A stretch of 64,000 nt of DNA from Sipunculus nudus (lineage: Eukaryota; Annelida; Sipuncula; Golfingiida; Sipunculidae): positions 39,563,473 through 39,627,472 of the forward strand of contig CM049319.1 of assembly GCA_026874595.1 (NCBI GenBank). Direction: 5' to 3'. Made by a program: the position numbers and the translations under genes. Below, in pieces: positions 1 to 12,764 of the stretch (positions within the stretch are counted from its first letter, which is position 1; each line of letters starts with the position of its first letter). Below the pieces are notes generated by a model. That model saw only the letters and a list, made by a program, of their open reading frames with translations, did no database searches and had not been told where the DNA came from.

Positions 1-3000
1 TTCTGTACACATGGCTTACATACCTTGGTTTGTTCGGTACACATGGCTTACATACCTTGGTTTGTTCTGTACACATGGCTTACATACCTTGCTTTGATCG
101 GTACACATGGCTCACATACCTTGGTTTGTTCTGTACACATGGCTCACATACCTTGGTTTGTTCTGTACATAAGGCTTACATACCTTGGATTGTTCGGTAC
201 ACATGGCTTACATACCTTGGTTTGTTCGGTACACATGGCTTACATACCTTGGTTTGTTCTGTACACATGGCTTACATACCTTGCTTTGATCGGTACACAT
301 GGCTCACATACCTTGGTTTGTTCTGTACACATGGCTCACATACCTTGGTTTGTTCTGTACATAAGGCTTACATACCTTGGTTTGTTCGGTACACATGGCT
401 TACATACCTTGATTTATTCTGTACACATGGCTCACATAAATTGGTTTGTTCTGTACATAAGGCTTACATACCTTGGTTTGTTCGGTACACATGGCTTACA
501 TACCTTGGTTTGTTCTGTATTCATGCCTCACATACCTTGGTTTGTTCTGTACACATGGCTCACATACCTTGGTTGGTTCTGTACACATGGCTTACATACC
601 TTGGTTTGTTCTGTACACATGGCTTACATACCTTGGTTTGTTCTGAACACATGGCTTATATACCTTGGTTTGTTCTGTACATATGGCTTACATACCTTGG
701 TTTGTTCTGTACACATGGCTCACATACCTTGGTTTGTTCTGTACACATGGCTCACATACCTTGGTTTGTTCTGTACACATGGCTCACATACCTTGGTTTG
801 TTCTGTACACATGGCTTACATACCTTGGTTTGATCGGTACACATGGCTTACATACCTTGGTTTGTTCGGTACACCTGGCTCACATACCTTGGTTTGTTCT
901 GTACAAATGGCTTACATACCTTGGTTTGTTCTGTACACATGGCTTACATACCTTGGTTTGTTCTGTACACATGGCTTACATACCTTGGTTTGTTCTGTAC
1001 ACATGGCTTACATACCTTGGTTTGTTCTGTACACATGGCTTACATACCTTGGTTTTTTCGGTACACATGGCTTACATACCTTGGTTTGTTCTGTACACAT
1101 GGCTTACATACCTTGCTTTGATCGGTACACATGGCTCACATACCTTGGTTTGTTCTGTACACATGGCTCACATACCTTGGTTTGTTCTGTACATAAGGCT
1201 TACATACCTTGGTTTGTTCAGTACACATGGCTTACATACCTTGGTTTGTTCTGTACACATGGCTTACCTGCCTTGATTTGTTCTGTACACATGGCTTACA
1301 TACATTGGTTTGTTCTGTACACATGGTCTACATACCTTGGTTTGTTCTGTACACATGGCTTACATACTTTGGTTTGTTCGGTACACAGGGCTCACATACC
1401 TTGGTTTGTTCAGTATACATGGCTTACATACCTTGTTTTGATCGGTACACATGGCTCACATACCTTGGTTTGTTCTGTACACATGGCTTACATACCTTGG
1501 TTTGTTCTGTACACATGGCTTACATACCTTGGTTTGTTCTGTACACATGGCGTACATACCTTGGTTTGTTCTGTACACATGGCTCACATACCTTGGTTTG
1601 TTCTGTACACATGGCTCACATACATTGGTTTGTTCGGTACACGTGGCTCACATACCTTGGTTTGTTCGGTACACATGGCTCACATACCTTGGTTTGTTCG
1701 GTACACATGGTTCACATACCTTGGTTTGTTCGGTACACATGGCTCACATACCTTGGTTTGTTCGATAAACATGGCTTACATACCTTGGTTTGTTCTGTAT
1801 GAAAGGCTTACATACCTTGGTTTGTTCTGTACACATGGCTTACATACCTTGGTTTGTTCTGTACACATGGCTTACATACCTTGCTTTGATCGGTACACAT
1901 GGCTCACATACCTTGGTTTGTTCTGTACACATGGCTCACATACCTTGGTTTGTTCTGTACATAAGGCTTACATACCTTGGTTTGTTCGGTACACATGGCT
2001 TACATACCTTGATTTATTCTGTACACATGGCTCACATAAATTGGTTTGTTCTGTACATAAGGCTTACATACCTTGGTTTGTTCGGTACACATGGCTTACA
2101 TACCTTGGTTTGTTCTGTATTCATGGCTCACATACCTTGGTTTGTTCTGTACACATGGCTCACATACCTTGGTTGGTTCTGTACACATAGCTTACATACC
2201 TTGCTTTGACCGGTACACATGGCTCACATACCTTGGTTTATTCTGTACACATGGCTTACCTACCTTGGTTTGTTCTGTACACATGGCTAACATACCTTGG
2301 TTTGTTCTGTATACATGGCTCACATACCTTGGTTTGTTCTGTACACATGGCTCACATACCTTGGTTTGTTCTGTACACATGGCTTACATACCTTGCTTTC
2401 ATCGGTACACATGGCTCACATACCTTGGTTTGTTCTGTACACATGGCTCACATACCTTGGTTTGTTCTGTACATAAGGCTTACATACCTTGGTTTGTTCG
2501 GTACACATGGCTTACATACCTTGGTTTGTTCTGTATACCTGGCTCATATACCTTGGTTTGTTCTGTACACATGGCTCACATACCTTGGTTTGTTCTGTAT
2601 ATAAGGCTTCATTACCTTGGTTTGTTCGGTACACCTGGCTCACATACCTTGGTTTGTTATGTATACATGGCTCACATACTTGCTTTGTTCTGTACACATG
2701 GCTTACATACCTTGGTTTGTTCTGTACACATGGCTTACATACCTTGGTTTGTTCTGTACACATGGCTTACATACCTTGGTTTGTTCTGTACACATGGCTT
2801 ACATACCTTGGTTTGTTCTGTACACATGGCTTACATACCTTGGTTTGTTCTGTACACATGGCTCACATACCTTGGTTTGTTCTGAACACATGGCTCACAT
2901 ACCTTGGTTTGTTCGGTACACCTGGCTCACATACCTTGGTTTGTTCTGTACACATGGCTTACATACCTTGGTTTGTTCGGTACACATGGCTTACATACCT

Positions 3001-3545
3001 AGGTTTGTTCGGTACACATGGCTTACATACCTTGGTTTCTTCTGTACACATGGCTCACATACCTTGGTTTGTTCTGTACACATGGCTCACATACCTTGGT
3101 TTGTTCGGTACACCTGGCTCACATACCTTGGTTTGTTCTGTACACATGGCTTACATACCTTGGTTTGTTCTGTACACATGGCTTACATACCTTGGTTTGT
3201 TCTGTACACATGGCTTACATACCTTGGTTTGTTCGGTACACATGGCTTACATACCTTGGTTTGTTCTGTACACATGGCTTACATACCTTGCTTTGATCGG
3301 TACACATGGCTCACATACCTTGGTTTGTTCTGTACACATGGCTCACATACCTTGGTTTGTTCTGTACATAAGGCTTACATACCTTGGATTGTTCGGTACA
3401 CATGGCTTACATACCTTGGTTTGTTCTGTACACATGGCTTACATACCTTGGTTTGTTCGGTACACATGGCTTACATACCTTGGTTTGTTCTGTACACATG
3501 TTTTACATACCTTGCTTTGATCGGTACACATGGCTCACATACCTT
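1..3545 (+). repeat. Higher-order block P, copy 1
   Basis: The order of variant monomers here is repeated at 7712-11256 (shift 7711) and 19742-23286 (shift 19741). The shifts are whole numbers of monomers minus the single-base deletions that lie between the copies. Shared landmarks include TTCGATAAAC near 1764, GTATGAAAGG at 1797, CATAAATTGG near 435 and 2035, GCTTCATTACC near 2607, and a one-base deletion after 2679. The match to the 7712 copy breaks at about 3545, while the match to the 19742 copy continues to 4456. The breakpoint is known only to within about one monomer. Confidence 0.85.
2679..2680 (+). other. One-base deletion, class a (copy 1)
   Basis: CATACCTTGC has become CATACTTGC; the repeat phase shifts by one base. 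The same monomers also carry GCTTCATTACC about 70 bp upstream. Confidence 0.95.
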
Positions 3546-4456
3546 GGTTTGTTCTGTACACATGGCTCACATACCTTGGTTTGTTCTGTACATAAGGCTT
3601 ACATACCTTGGTTTGTTCGGTACACATGGCTTACATACCTTGATTTATTCTGTACACATGGCTCACATAAATTGGTTTGTTCTGTACATAAGGCTTACAT
3701 ACCTTGGTTTGTTCGGTACACATGGCTTACATACCTTGGTTTGTTCTGTATTCATGCCTCACATACCTTGGTTTGTTCTGTACACATGGCTCACATACCT
3801 TGGTTGGTTCTGTACACATGGCTTACATACCTTGGTTTGTTCTGTACACATGGCTTACATACCTTGGTTTGTTCTGTACACATGGCGTACATACCTTGGT
3901 TTGTTCTGTGCACATGGCTCACATACCTTGGTTTGTTCTGTACACATGGCTCACATACATTGGTTTGTTCGGTACACGTGGCTCACATACCTTGGTTTGT
4001 TCGGTACACATGGCTCACATACCTTGGTTTGTTCGGTACACATGGTTCACATACCTTGGTTTGTTCGGTACACATGGCTCACATACCTTGGTTTGTTCGG
4101 TAAACATGGCTTACATACCTTGGTTTGTTCTGTATGAAAGGCTTACATACTTTGGTTTGTTCTGTACACATGGCTTACATACCTTGGTTTGTTCTGTACA
4201 CATGGCTTACATACCTTGCTTTGATCGGTACACATGGCTCACATACCTTGGTTTGTTCTGTACACATGGCTCACATACCTCGGTTTGTTCTGTACATAAG
4301 GCTTACATACCTTGGTTTGTTCGGTACACTTGGCTTACATACCTTGATTTATTCTGTACACATGGCTCACATAAATTGGTTTGTTCTGTACATAAGGCTT
4401 ACATACCTTGGTTTGTTCTGTACACATGGCTTACATACCTTGGTTTGTTCGGTACA
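3546..4456 (+). repeat. Higher-order block Q, copy 1 (holds the long-repeat anchor)
   Basis: This stretch follows block P here and again at 23287-24197 and about 43348-44246, but not after the P copy ending at 11256. It contains the anchor GTATGAAAGG at 4132, which in this block is followed by CATACTTTGG instead of CATACCTTGG, and a GTGCACATGG variant near 3908. At 4457 it changes abruptly: this copy continues with a GTACACCTGG monomer where the later copies continue with ordinary monomers leading into block R. Confidence 0.8.
4132..4156 (+). other. Long-repeat anchor 1 (GTATGAAAGG then CATACTTTGG)
   Basis: Only four of the 22 anchors are followed by CATACTTTGG: this one and those at 23873, 43934 and 61660. 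The spacings are 19741, 20061 and 17726 bp, which defines the largest repeat period visible here. Confidence 0.9.
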
Positions 4457-5472
4457 CCTGGCTCACATACCTTGGTTTGTTATGTATACATGGCTCACAT
4501 ACCTTGGTTTGTTCGGTACACATGGCTTACATACCTTGGTTTGTTCTGTATACCTGGCTCATATACCTTGGTTTGTTCTGTACACATGGCTCACATACCT
4601 TGGTTTGTTCTGTATATAAGGCTTACATACCTTGGTTTGTTCGGTACACCTGGCTCACATACCTTGGTTTGTTATGTATACATGGCTCACATACCTTGCT
4701 TTGTTCTGTACACATGGCTTACATACCTTGGTTTGTTCTGTACACATGGCTTACATACCTTGGTTTGTTCTGTACACATGGCTTACATACCTTGGTTTGT
4801 TCTGTACACATGGCTTACATACCTTGGTTTGTTCTGTACACATGGCTTACATACCTTGGTTTGTTCTGTACACATGGCTCACATACCTTGGTTTGTTCTG
4901 AACACATGGCTCACATACCTTGGTTTGTTCGGTACACCTGGCTCACATACCTTGGTTTGTTCTGTACACATGGCTTACATACCTTGGTTTGTTCGGTACA
5001 CATGGCTTACATACCTAGGTTTGTTCGGTACACATGGCTTACATACCTTGGTTTCTTCTGTACACATGGCTCACATACCTTGGTTTGTTCTGTACACATG
5101 GCTCACATACCTTGGTTTGTTCGGTACACCTGGCTCACATACCTTGGTTTGTTCTGTACACATGGCTTACATACCTTGGTTTGTTCTGTACACATGGCTT
5201 ACATACCTTGGTTTGTTCTGTACACATGGCTTACATACCTTGGTTTGTTCGGTACACATGGCTTACATACCTTGGTTTGTTCTGTACACATGGTTTACAT
5301 ACCTTGCTTTGATCGGTACACATGGCTCACATACCTTGGTTTGTTCTGTACACATGGCTCACATACCTTGGTTTGTTCTGTACATAAGGCTTACATACCT
5401 TGGATTGTTCGGTACACATGGCTTACATACCTTGGTTTGTTCTGTACACATGGCTTACATACCTTGGTTTGT
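4457..5472 (+). repeat. Satellite segment matching 6996-7926
   Basis: From about 4500 to 5430 the variant order is the same as at 6996-7926 (shift 2496, exactly 78 monomers). Landmarks are GTATACCTGG near 4548, TTATGTATAC near 4672, CTGAACAC near 4898 and CCTAGGTTTG near 5015. The few monomers at 4457-4500 (an extra CCTGG and TTATGTATAC pair) do not fit that match and mark a junction where a block has been joined. Confidence 0.7.
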
Positions 5473-8400
5473 TCGGTACACATGGCTTACATACCTTGGT
5501 TTGTTCTGTACACATGGCTTACATACCTTGGTTTGTTCTGTACACATGGCTTACATACCTTGGTTTTTTCGGTACACATGGCTTACATACCTTGGTTTGT
5601 TCTGTACACATGGCTTACATACCTTGCTTTGATCGGTACACATGGCTCACATACCTTGGTTTGTTCTGTACACATGGCTCACATACCTTGGTTTGTTCTG
5701 TACATAAGGCTTACATACCTTGGTTTGTTCAGTACACATGGCTTACATACCTTGGTTTGTTCTGTACACATGGCTTACCTGCCTTGATTTGTTCTGTACA
5801 CATGGCTTACATACATTGGTTTGTTCTGTACACATGGTCTACATACCTTGGTTTGTTCTGTACACATGGCTTACATACTTTGGTTTGTTCGGTACACAGG
5901 GCTCACATACCTTGGTTTGTTCAGTATACATGGCTTACATACCTTGTTTTGATCGGTACACATGGCTCACATACCTTGGTTTGTTCTGTACACATGGCTT
6001 ACATACCTTGGTTTGTTCTGTACACATGGCTTACATACCTTGGTTTGTTCTGTACACATGGCGTACATACCTTGGTTTGTTCTGTACACATGGCTCACAT
6101 ACCTTGGTTTGTTCTGTACACATGGCTCACATACATTGGTTTGTTCGGTACACGTGGCTCACATACCTTGGTTTGTTCGGTACACATGGCTCACATACCT
6201 TGGTTTGTTCGGTACACATGGTTCACATACCTTGGTTTGTTCGGTACACATGGCTCACATACCTTGGTTTGTTCGATAAACATGGCTTACATACCTTGGT
6301 TTGTTCTGTATGAAAGGCTTACATACCTTGGTTTGTTCTGTACACATGGCTTACATACCTTGGTTTGTTCTGTACACATGGCTTACATACCTTGCTTTGA
6401 TCGGTACACATGGCTCACATACCTTGGTTTGTTCTGTACACATGGCTCACATACCTTGGTTTGTTCTGTACATAAGGCTTACATACCTTGGTTTGTTCGG
6501 TACACATGGCTTACATACCTTGATTTATTCTGTACACATGGCTCACATAAATTGGTTTGTTCTGTACATAAGGCTTACATACCTTGGTTTGTTCGGTACA
6601 CATGGCTTACATACCTTGGTTTGTTCTGTATTCATGGCTCACATACCTTGGTTTGTTCTGTACACATGGCTCACATACCTTGGTTGGTTCTGTACACATA
6701 GCTTACATACCTTGCTTTGACCGGTACACATGGCTCACATACCTTGGTTTATTCTGTACACATGGCTTACCTACCTTGGTTTGTTCTGTACACATGGCTA
6801 ACATACCTTGGTTTGTTCTGTATACATGGCTCACATACCTTGGTTTGTTCTGTACACATGGCTCACATACCTTGGTTTGTTCTGTACACATGGCTTACAT
6901 ACCTTGCTTTCATCGGTACACATGGCTCACATACCTTGGTTTGTTCTGTACACATGGCTCACATACCTTGGTTTGTTCTGTACATAAGGCTTACATACCT
7001 TGGTTTGTTCGGTACACATGGCTTACATACCTTGGTTTGTTCTGTATACCTGGCTCATATACCTTGGTTTGTTCTGTACACATGGCTCACATACCTTGGT
7101 TTGTTCTGTATATAAGGCTTACATACCTTGGTTTGTTCGGTACACCTGGCTCACATACCTTGGTTTGTTATGTATACATGGCTCACATACCTTGCTTTGT
7201 TCTGTACACATGGCTTACATACCTTGGTTTGTTCTGTACACATGGCTTACATACCTTGGTTTGTTCTGTACACATGGCTTACATACCTTGGTTTGTTCTG
7301 TACACATGGCTTACATACCTTGGTTTGTTCTGTACACATGGCTTACATACCTTGGTTTGTTCTGTACACATGGCTCACATACCTTGGTTTGTTCTGAACA
7401 CATGGCTCACATACCTTGGTTTGTTCGGTACACCTGGCTCACATACCTTGGTTTGTTCTGTACACATGGCTTACATACCTTGGTTTGTTCGGTACACATG
7501 GCTTACATACCTAGGTTTGTTCGGTACACATGGCTTACATACCTTGGTTTCTTCTGTACACATGGCTCACATACCTTGGTTTGTTCTGTACACATGGCTC
7601 ACATACCTTGGTTTGTTCGGTACACCTGGCTCACATACCTTGGTTTGTTCTGTACACATGGCTTACATACCTTGGTTTGTTCTGTACACATGGCTTACAT
7701 ACCTTGGTTTGTTCTGTACACATGGCTTACATACCTTGGTTTGTTCGGTACACATGGCTTACATACCTTGGTTTGTTCTGTACACATGGCTTACATACCT
7801 TGCTTTGATCGGTACACATGGCTCACATACCTTGGTTTGTTCTGTACACATGGCTCACATACCTTGGTTTGTTCTGTACATAAGGCTTACATACCTTGGA
7901 TTGTTCGGTACACATGGCTTACATACCTTGGTTTGTTCGGTACACATGGCTTACATACCTTGGTTTGTTCTGTACACATGGCTTACATACCTTGCTTTGA
8001 TCGGTACACATGGCTCACATACCTTGGTTTGTTCTGTACACATGGCTCACATACCTTGGTTTGTTCTGTACATAAGGCTTACATACCTTGGTTTGTTCGG
8101 TACACATGGCTTACATACCTTGATTTATTCTGTACACATGGCTCACATAAATTGGTTTGTTCTGTACATAAGGCTTACATACCTTGGTTTGTTCGGTACA
8201 CATGGCTTACATACCTTGGTTTGTTCTGTATTCATGCCTCACATACCTTGGTTTGTTCTGTACACATGGCTCACATACCTTGGTTGGTTCTGTACACATG
8301 GCTTACATACCTTGGTTTGTTCTGTACACATGGCTTACATACCTTGGTTTGTTCTGAACACATGGCTTATATACCTTGGTTTGTTCTGTACATATGGCTT

Positions 8401-8672
8401 ACATACCTTGGTTTGTTCTGTACACATGGCTCACATACCTTGGTTTGTTCTGTACACATGGCTCACATACCTTGGTTTGTTCTGTACACATGGCTCACAT
8501 ACCTTGGTTTGTTCTGTACACATGGCTTACATACCTTGGTTTGATCGGTACACATGGCTTACATACCTTGGTTTGTTCGGTACACCTGGCTCACATACCT
8601 TGGTTTGTTCTGTACAAATGGCTTACATACCTTGGTTTGTTCTGTACACATGGCTTACATACCTTGGTTTGT
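5473..8672 (+). repeat. 100-monomer tandem duplication, copy 1
   Basis: Landmarks recur exactly 3200 bp downstream: GTATGAAAGG at 6308 and 9508, TTCGATAAAC near 6275 and 9475, and CACATAGC near 6696 and 9896. The copies agree from about 5473 to 7930 (8673 to about 11130). They then differ by one whole monomer, and after about 11256 the second copy changes to unrelated variant order. The second copy also carries GCTTCATTACC and a one-base deletion that the first lacks. Confidence 0.8.
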
Positions 8673-11256
8673 TCTGTACACATGGCTTACATACCTTGGT
8701 TTGTTCTGTACACATGGCTTACATACCTTGGTTTGTTCTGTACACATGGCTTACATACCTTGGTTTTTTCGGTACACATGGCTTACATACCTTGGTTTGT
8801 TCTGTACACATGGCTTACATACCTTGCTTTGATCGGTACACATGGCTCACATACCTTGGTTTGTTCTGTACACATGGCTCACATACCTTGGTTTGTTCTG
8901 TACATAAGGCTTACATACCTTGGTTTGTTCAGTACACATGGCTTACATACCTTGGTTTGTTCTGTACACATGGCTTACCTGCCTTGATTTGTTCTGTACA
9001 CATGGCTTACATACATTGGTTTGTTCTGTACACATGGTCTACATACCTTGGTTTGTTCTGTACACATGGCTTACATACTTTGGTTTGTTCGGTACACAGG
9101 GCTCACATACCTTGGTTTGTTCAGTATACATGGCTTACATACCTTGTTTTGATCGGTACACATGGCTCACATACCTTGGTTTGTTCTGTACACATGGCTT
9201 ACATACCTTGGTTTGTTCTGTACACATGGCTTACATACCTTGGTTTGTTCTGTACACATGGCGTACATACCTTGGTTTGTTCTGTACACATGGCTCACAT
9301 ACCTTGGTTTGTTCTGTACACATGGCTCACATACATTGGTTTGTTCGGTACACGTGGCTCACATACCTTGGTTTGTTCGGTACACATGGCTCACATACCT
9401 TGGTTTGTTCGGTACACATGGTTCACATACCTTGGTTTGTTCGGTACACATGGCTCACATACCTTGGTTTGTTCGATAAACATGGCTTACATACCTTGGT
9501 TTGTTCTGTATGAAAGGCTTACATACCTTGGTTTGTTCTGTACACATGGCTTACATACCTTGGTTTGTTCTGTACACATGGCTTACATACCTTGCTTTGA
9601 TCGGTACACATGGCTCACATACCTTGGTTTGTTCTGTACACATGGCTCACATACCTTGGTTTGTTCTGTACATAAGGCTTACATACCTTGGTTTGTTCGG
9701 TACACATGGCTTACATACCTTGATTTATTCTGTACACATGGCTCACATAAATTGGTTTGTTCTGTACATAAGGCTTACATACCTTGGTTTGTTCGGTACA
9801 CATGGCTTACATACCTTGGTTTGTTCTGTATTCATGGCTCACATACCTTGGTTTGTTCTGTACACATGGCTCACATACCTTGGTTGGTTCTGTACACATA
9901 GCTTACATACCTTGCTTTGACCGGTACACATGGCTCACATACCTTGGTTTATTCTGTACACATGGCTTACCTACCTTGGTTTGTTCTGTACACATGGCTA
10001 ACATACCTTGGTTTGTTCTGTATACATGGCTCACATACCTTGGTTTGTTCTGTACACATGGCTCACATACCTTGGTTTGTTCTGTACACATGGCTTACAT
10101 ACCTTGCTTTCATCGGTACACATGGCTCACATACCTTGGTTTGTTCTGTACACATGGCTCACATACCTTGGTTTGTTCTGTACATAAGGCTTACATACCT
10201 TGGTTTGTTCGGTACACATGGCTTACATACCTTGGTTTGTTCTGTATACCTGGCTCATATACCTTGGTTTGTTCTGTACACATGGCTCACATACCTTGGT
10301 TTGTTCTGTATATAAGGCTTCATTACCTTGGTTTGTTCGGTACACCTGGCTCACATACCTTGGTTTGTTATGTATACATGGCTCACATACTTGCTTTGTT
10401 CTGTACACATGGCTTACATACCTTGGTTTGTTCTGTACACATGGCTTACATACCTTGGTTTGTTCTGTACACATGGCTTACATACCTTGGTTTGTTCTGT
10501 ACACATGGCTTACATACCTTGGTTTGTTCTGTACACATGGCTTACATACCTTGGTTTGTTCTGTACACATGGCTCACATACCTTGGTTTGTTCTGAACAC
10601 ATGGCTCACATACCTTGGTTTGTTCGGTACACCTGGCTCACATACCTTGGTTTGTTCTGTACACATGGCTTACATACCTTGGTTTGTTCGGTACACATGG
10701 CTTACATACCTAGGTTTGTTCGGTACACATGGCTTACATACCTTGGTTTCTTCTGTACACATGGCTCACATACCTTGGTTTGTTCTGTACACATGGCTCA
10801 CATACCTTGGTTTGTTCGGTACACCTGGCTCACATACCTTGGTTTGTTCTGTACACATGGCTTACATACCTTGGTTTGTTCTGTACACATGGCTTACATA
10901 CCTTGGTTTGTTCTGTACACATGGCTTACATACCTTGGTTTGTTCGGTACACATGGCTTACATACCTTGGTTTGTTCTGTACACATGGCTTACATACCTT
11001 GCTTTGATCGGTACACATGGCTCACATACCTTGGTTTGTTCTGTACACATGGCTCACATACCTTGGTTTGTTCTGTACATAAGGCTTACATACCTTGGAT
11101 TGTTCGGTACACATGGCTTACATACCTTGGTTTGTTCTGTACACATGGCTTACATACCTTGGTTTGTTCGGTACACATGGCTTACATACCTTGGTTTGTT
11201 CTGTACACATGGCTTACATACCTTGCTTTGATCGGTACACATGGCTCACATACCTT
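8673..11256 (+). repeat. 100-monomer tandem duplication, copy 2 (also block P, copy 2)
   Basis: This is the downstream partner of 5473-8672 and forms most of the P copy at 7712-11256. It carries the linked pair of private changes seen only in P copies: GCTTCATTACC near 10318 and the one-base deletion after 10390. The sequence switches at about 11257, where a GTTCACATGG monomer replaces the expected one. Confidence 0.8.
10390..10391 (+). other. One-base deletion, class a (copy 2)
   Basis: Identical change to that at 2679, 7711 bp downstream, with the same linked GCTTCATTACC. Confidence 0.95.
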
Positions 11257-12764
11257 GGTTTGTTCTGTTCACATGGCTTACATACATTGGTTTGTTCTGT
11301 ACACATGGTCTACATACCTTGGTTTGTTCTGTACACATGGCTTACATACTTTGGTTTGTTCGGTACACAGGGCACACATACCTTGGTTTGTTCTGTATAC
11401 ATGGCTTACATACCTTGCTTTGATCGGTACACATGGCTCACATACCTTGGTTTGTTCTGTACACATGGCTAACAAACCTTGGTTTGTTCTGTACACATGG
11501 CTTACATACCTTGATTTGTTCAGTACACATGGCTTACATACCTTGGTTTGTTCTGTACACATGGCTTACCTGCCTTGGTTTGTTCTGTACACATGGCTTA
11601 CATACATTGGTTTGTTCTGTACACATGGTCTACATACCTTGGTTTCTTCTGTACACATGGCTTACATACTTTGGTTTGTTCGGTACACAGGGCTCACATA
11701 CCTTGGTTTGTTCTGTATACATGGCTTACATACCTTGTTTTGATCGGTACACATGGCTCACATACCTTGGTTTGTTCTGTACACATGGCTTACATACCTT
11801 GGTTTGTTCTGTACACATGGCTTACATACCTTGGTTTGTTCTGTACACATGGCGTACATACCTTGGTTTGTTCTGTACACATGGCTCACATACCTTGGTT
11901 TGTTCTGTACACATGGCTCACATACATTGGTTTGTTCGGTACACGTGGCTCACATACCTTGGTTTGTTCGGTACACATGGCTCACATACCTTGGTTTGTT
12001 CGGTACACATGGTTCACATACCTTGGTTTGTTCGGTACACATGGCTCACATACCTTGGTTTGTTCGGTAAACATGGCTTACATACCTTGGATTGTTCTGT
12101 ATGAAAGGCTTACATACCTTGGTTTGTTCTGTACACATGGCTTACATACCTTGGTTTGTTCTGTACACATGGCTTACATACCTTGCTTTGATCGGTACAC
12201 ATGGCTCACATACCTTGGTTTGTTCTGTACACATGGCTCACATACCTTGGTTTGTTCTGTACATAAGGCTTACATACCTTGGTTTGTTCGGTACACATGG
12301 CTTACATACCTTGATTTATTCTGTACACATGGCTCACATAAATTGGTTTGTTCTGTACATAAGGCTTACATACCTTGGTTTGTTCGGTACACATGGCTTA
12401 CATACCTTGGTTTGTTCTGTATTCATGGCTCACATACCTTGGTTTGTTCTGTACACATGGCTCACATACCTTGGTTGGTTCTGTACACATAGCTTACATA
12501 CCTTGCTTTGACCGGTACACATGGCTCACATACCTTGGTTTATTCTGTACACATGGCTTACCTACCTTGGTTTGTTCTGTACACATGGCTAACATACCTT
12601 GGTTTGTTCTGTATACATGGCTCACATACCTTGGTTTGTTCTGTACACATGGCTCACATACCTTGGTTTGTTCTGTACACATGGCTTACATACCTTGCTT
12701 TCATCGGTACACATGGCTCACATACCTTGGTTTGTTCTGTACACATGGCTTACATACCTTGGTT
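11257..12764 (+). repeat. Satellite segment with a local 10-monomer duplication
   Basis: A run of five variant monomers (CATACATTGG, then ATGGTCTAC, CATACTTTGG, CACAGGG, and GTATACATGG) occurs at about 11265-11424 and again 320 bp later at about 11585-11744. The copies have separated slightly: the first has GGGCACAC where the second has GGGCTCAC, and the second has a TTTCTTCTG. A GCTAACAAACC monomer near 11468 is rare. The rest, including the anchor at 12099, is the ordinary block core. Confidence 0.7.

Noticed and set aside
2192-2380. A 62-codon - strand frame with Cys-rich MCTEQTKV-type repeats, found many times
   Set aside because: It exists only where a GCTAAC-type variant removes one of the regular - strand stops. 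It is a shadow of the satellite, not a conserved small gene.
2604-2620. GCTTCATTACC as a further indel
   Set aside because: Length is unchanged relative to GCTTACATACC and the phase ledger does not need it. It can be explained by substitutions or a compensating pair, so it was not counted among the 14 indels.
6584-9901. An 1105-codon open frame (also 18614-21931), and many others of 200-880 codons, as protein genes
   Set aside because: The consensus repeat lacks + strand stops in all frames, the predicted protein is only the 32-bp unit read in rotating frames, overlapping long frames exist in other phases, many begin at TTG, and there is no promoter, intron or terminator context. Each monomer base serves in all three codon positions, so no codon-position bias is possible to support coding.
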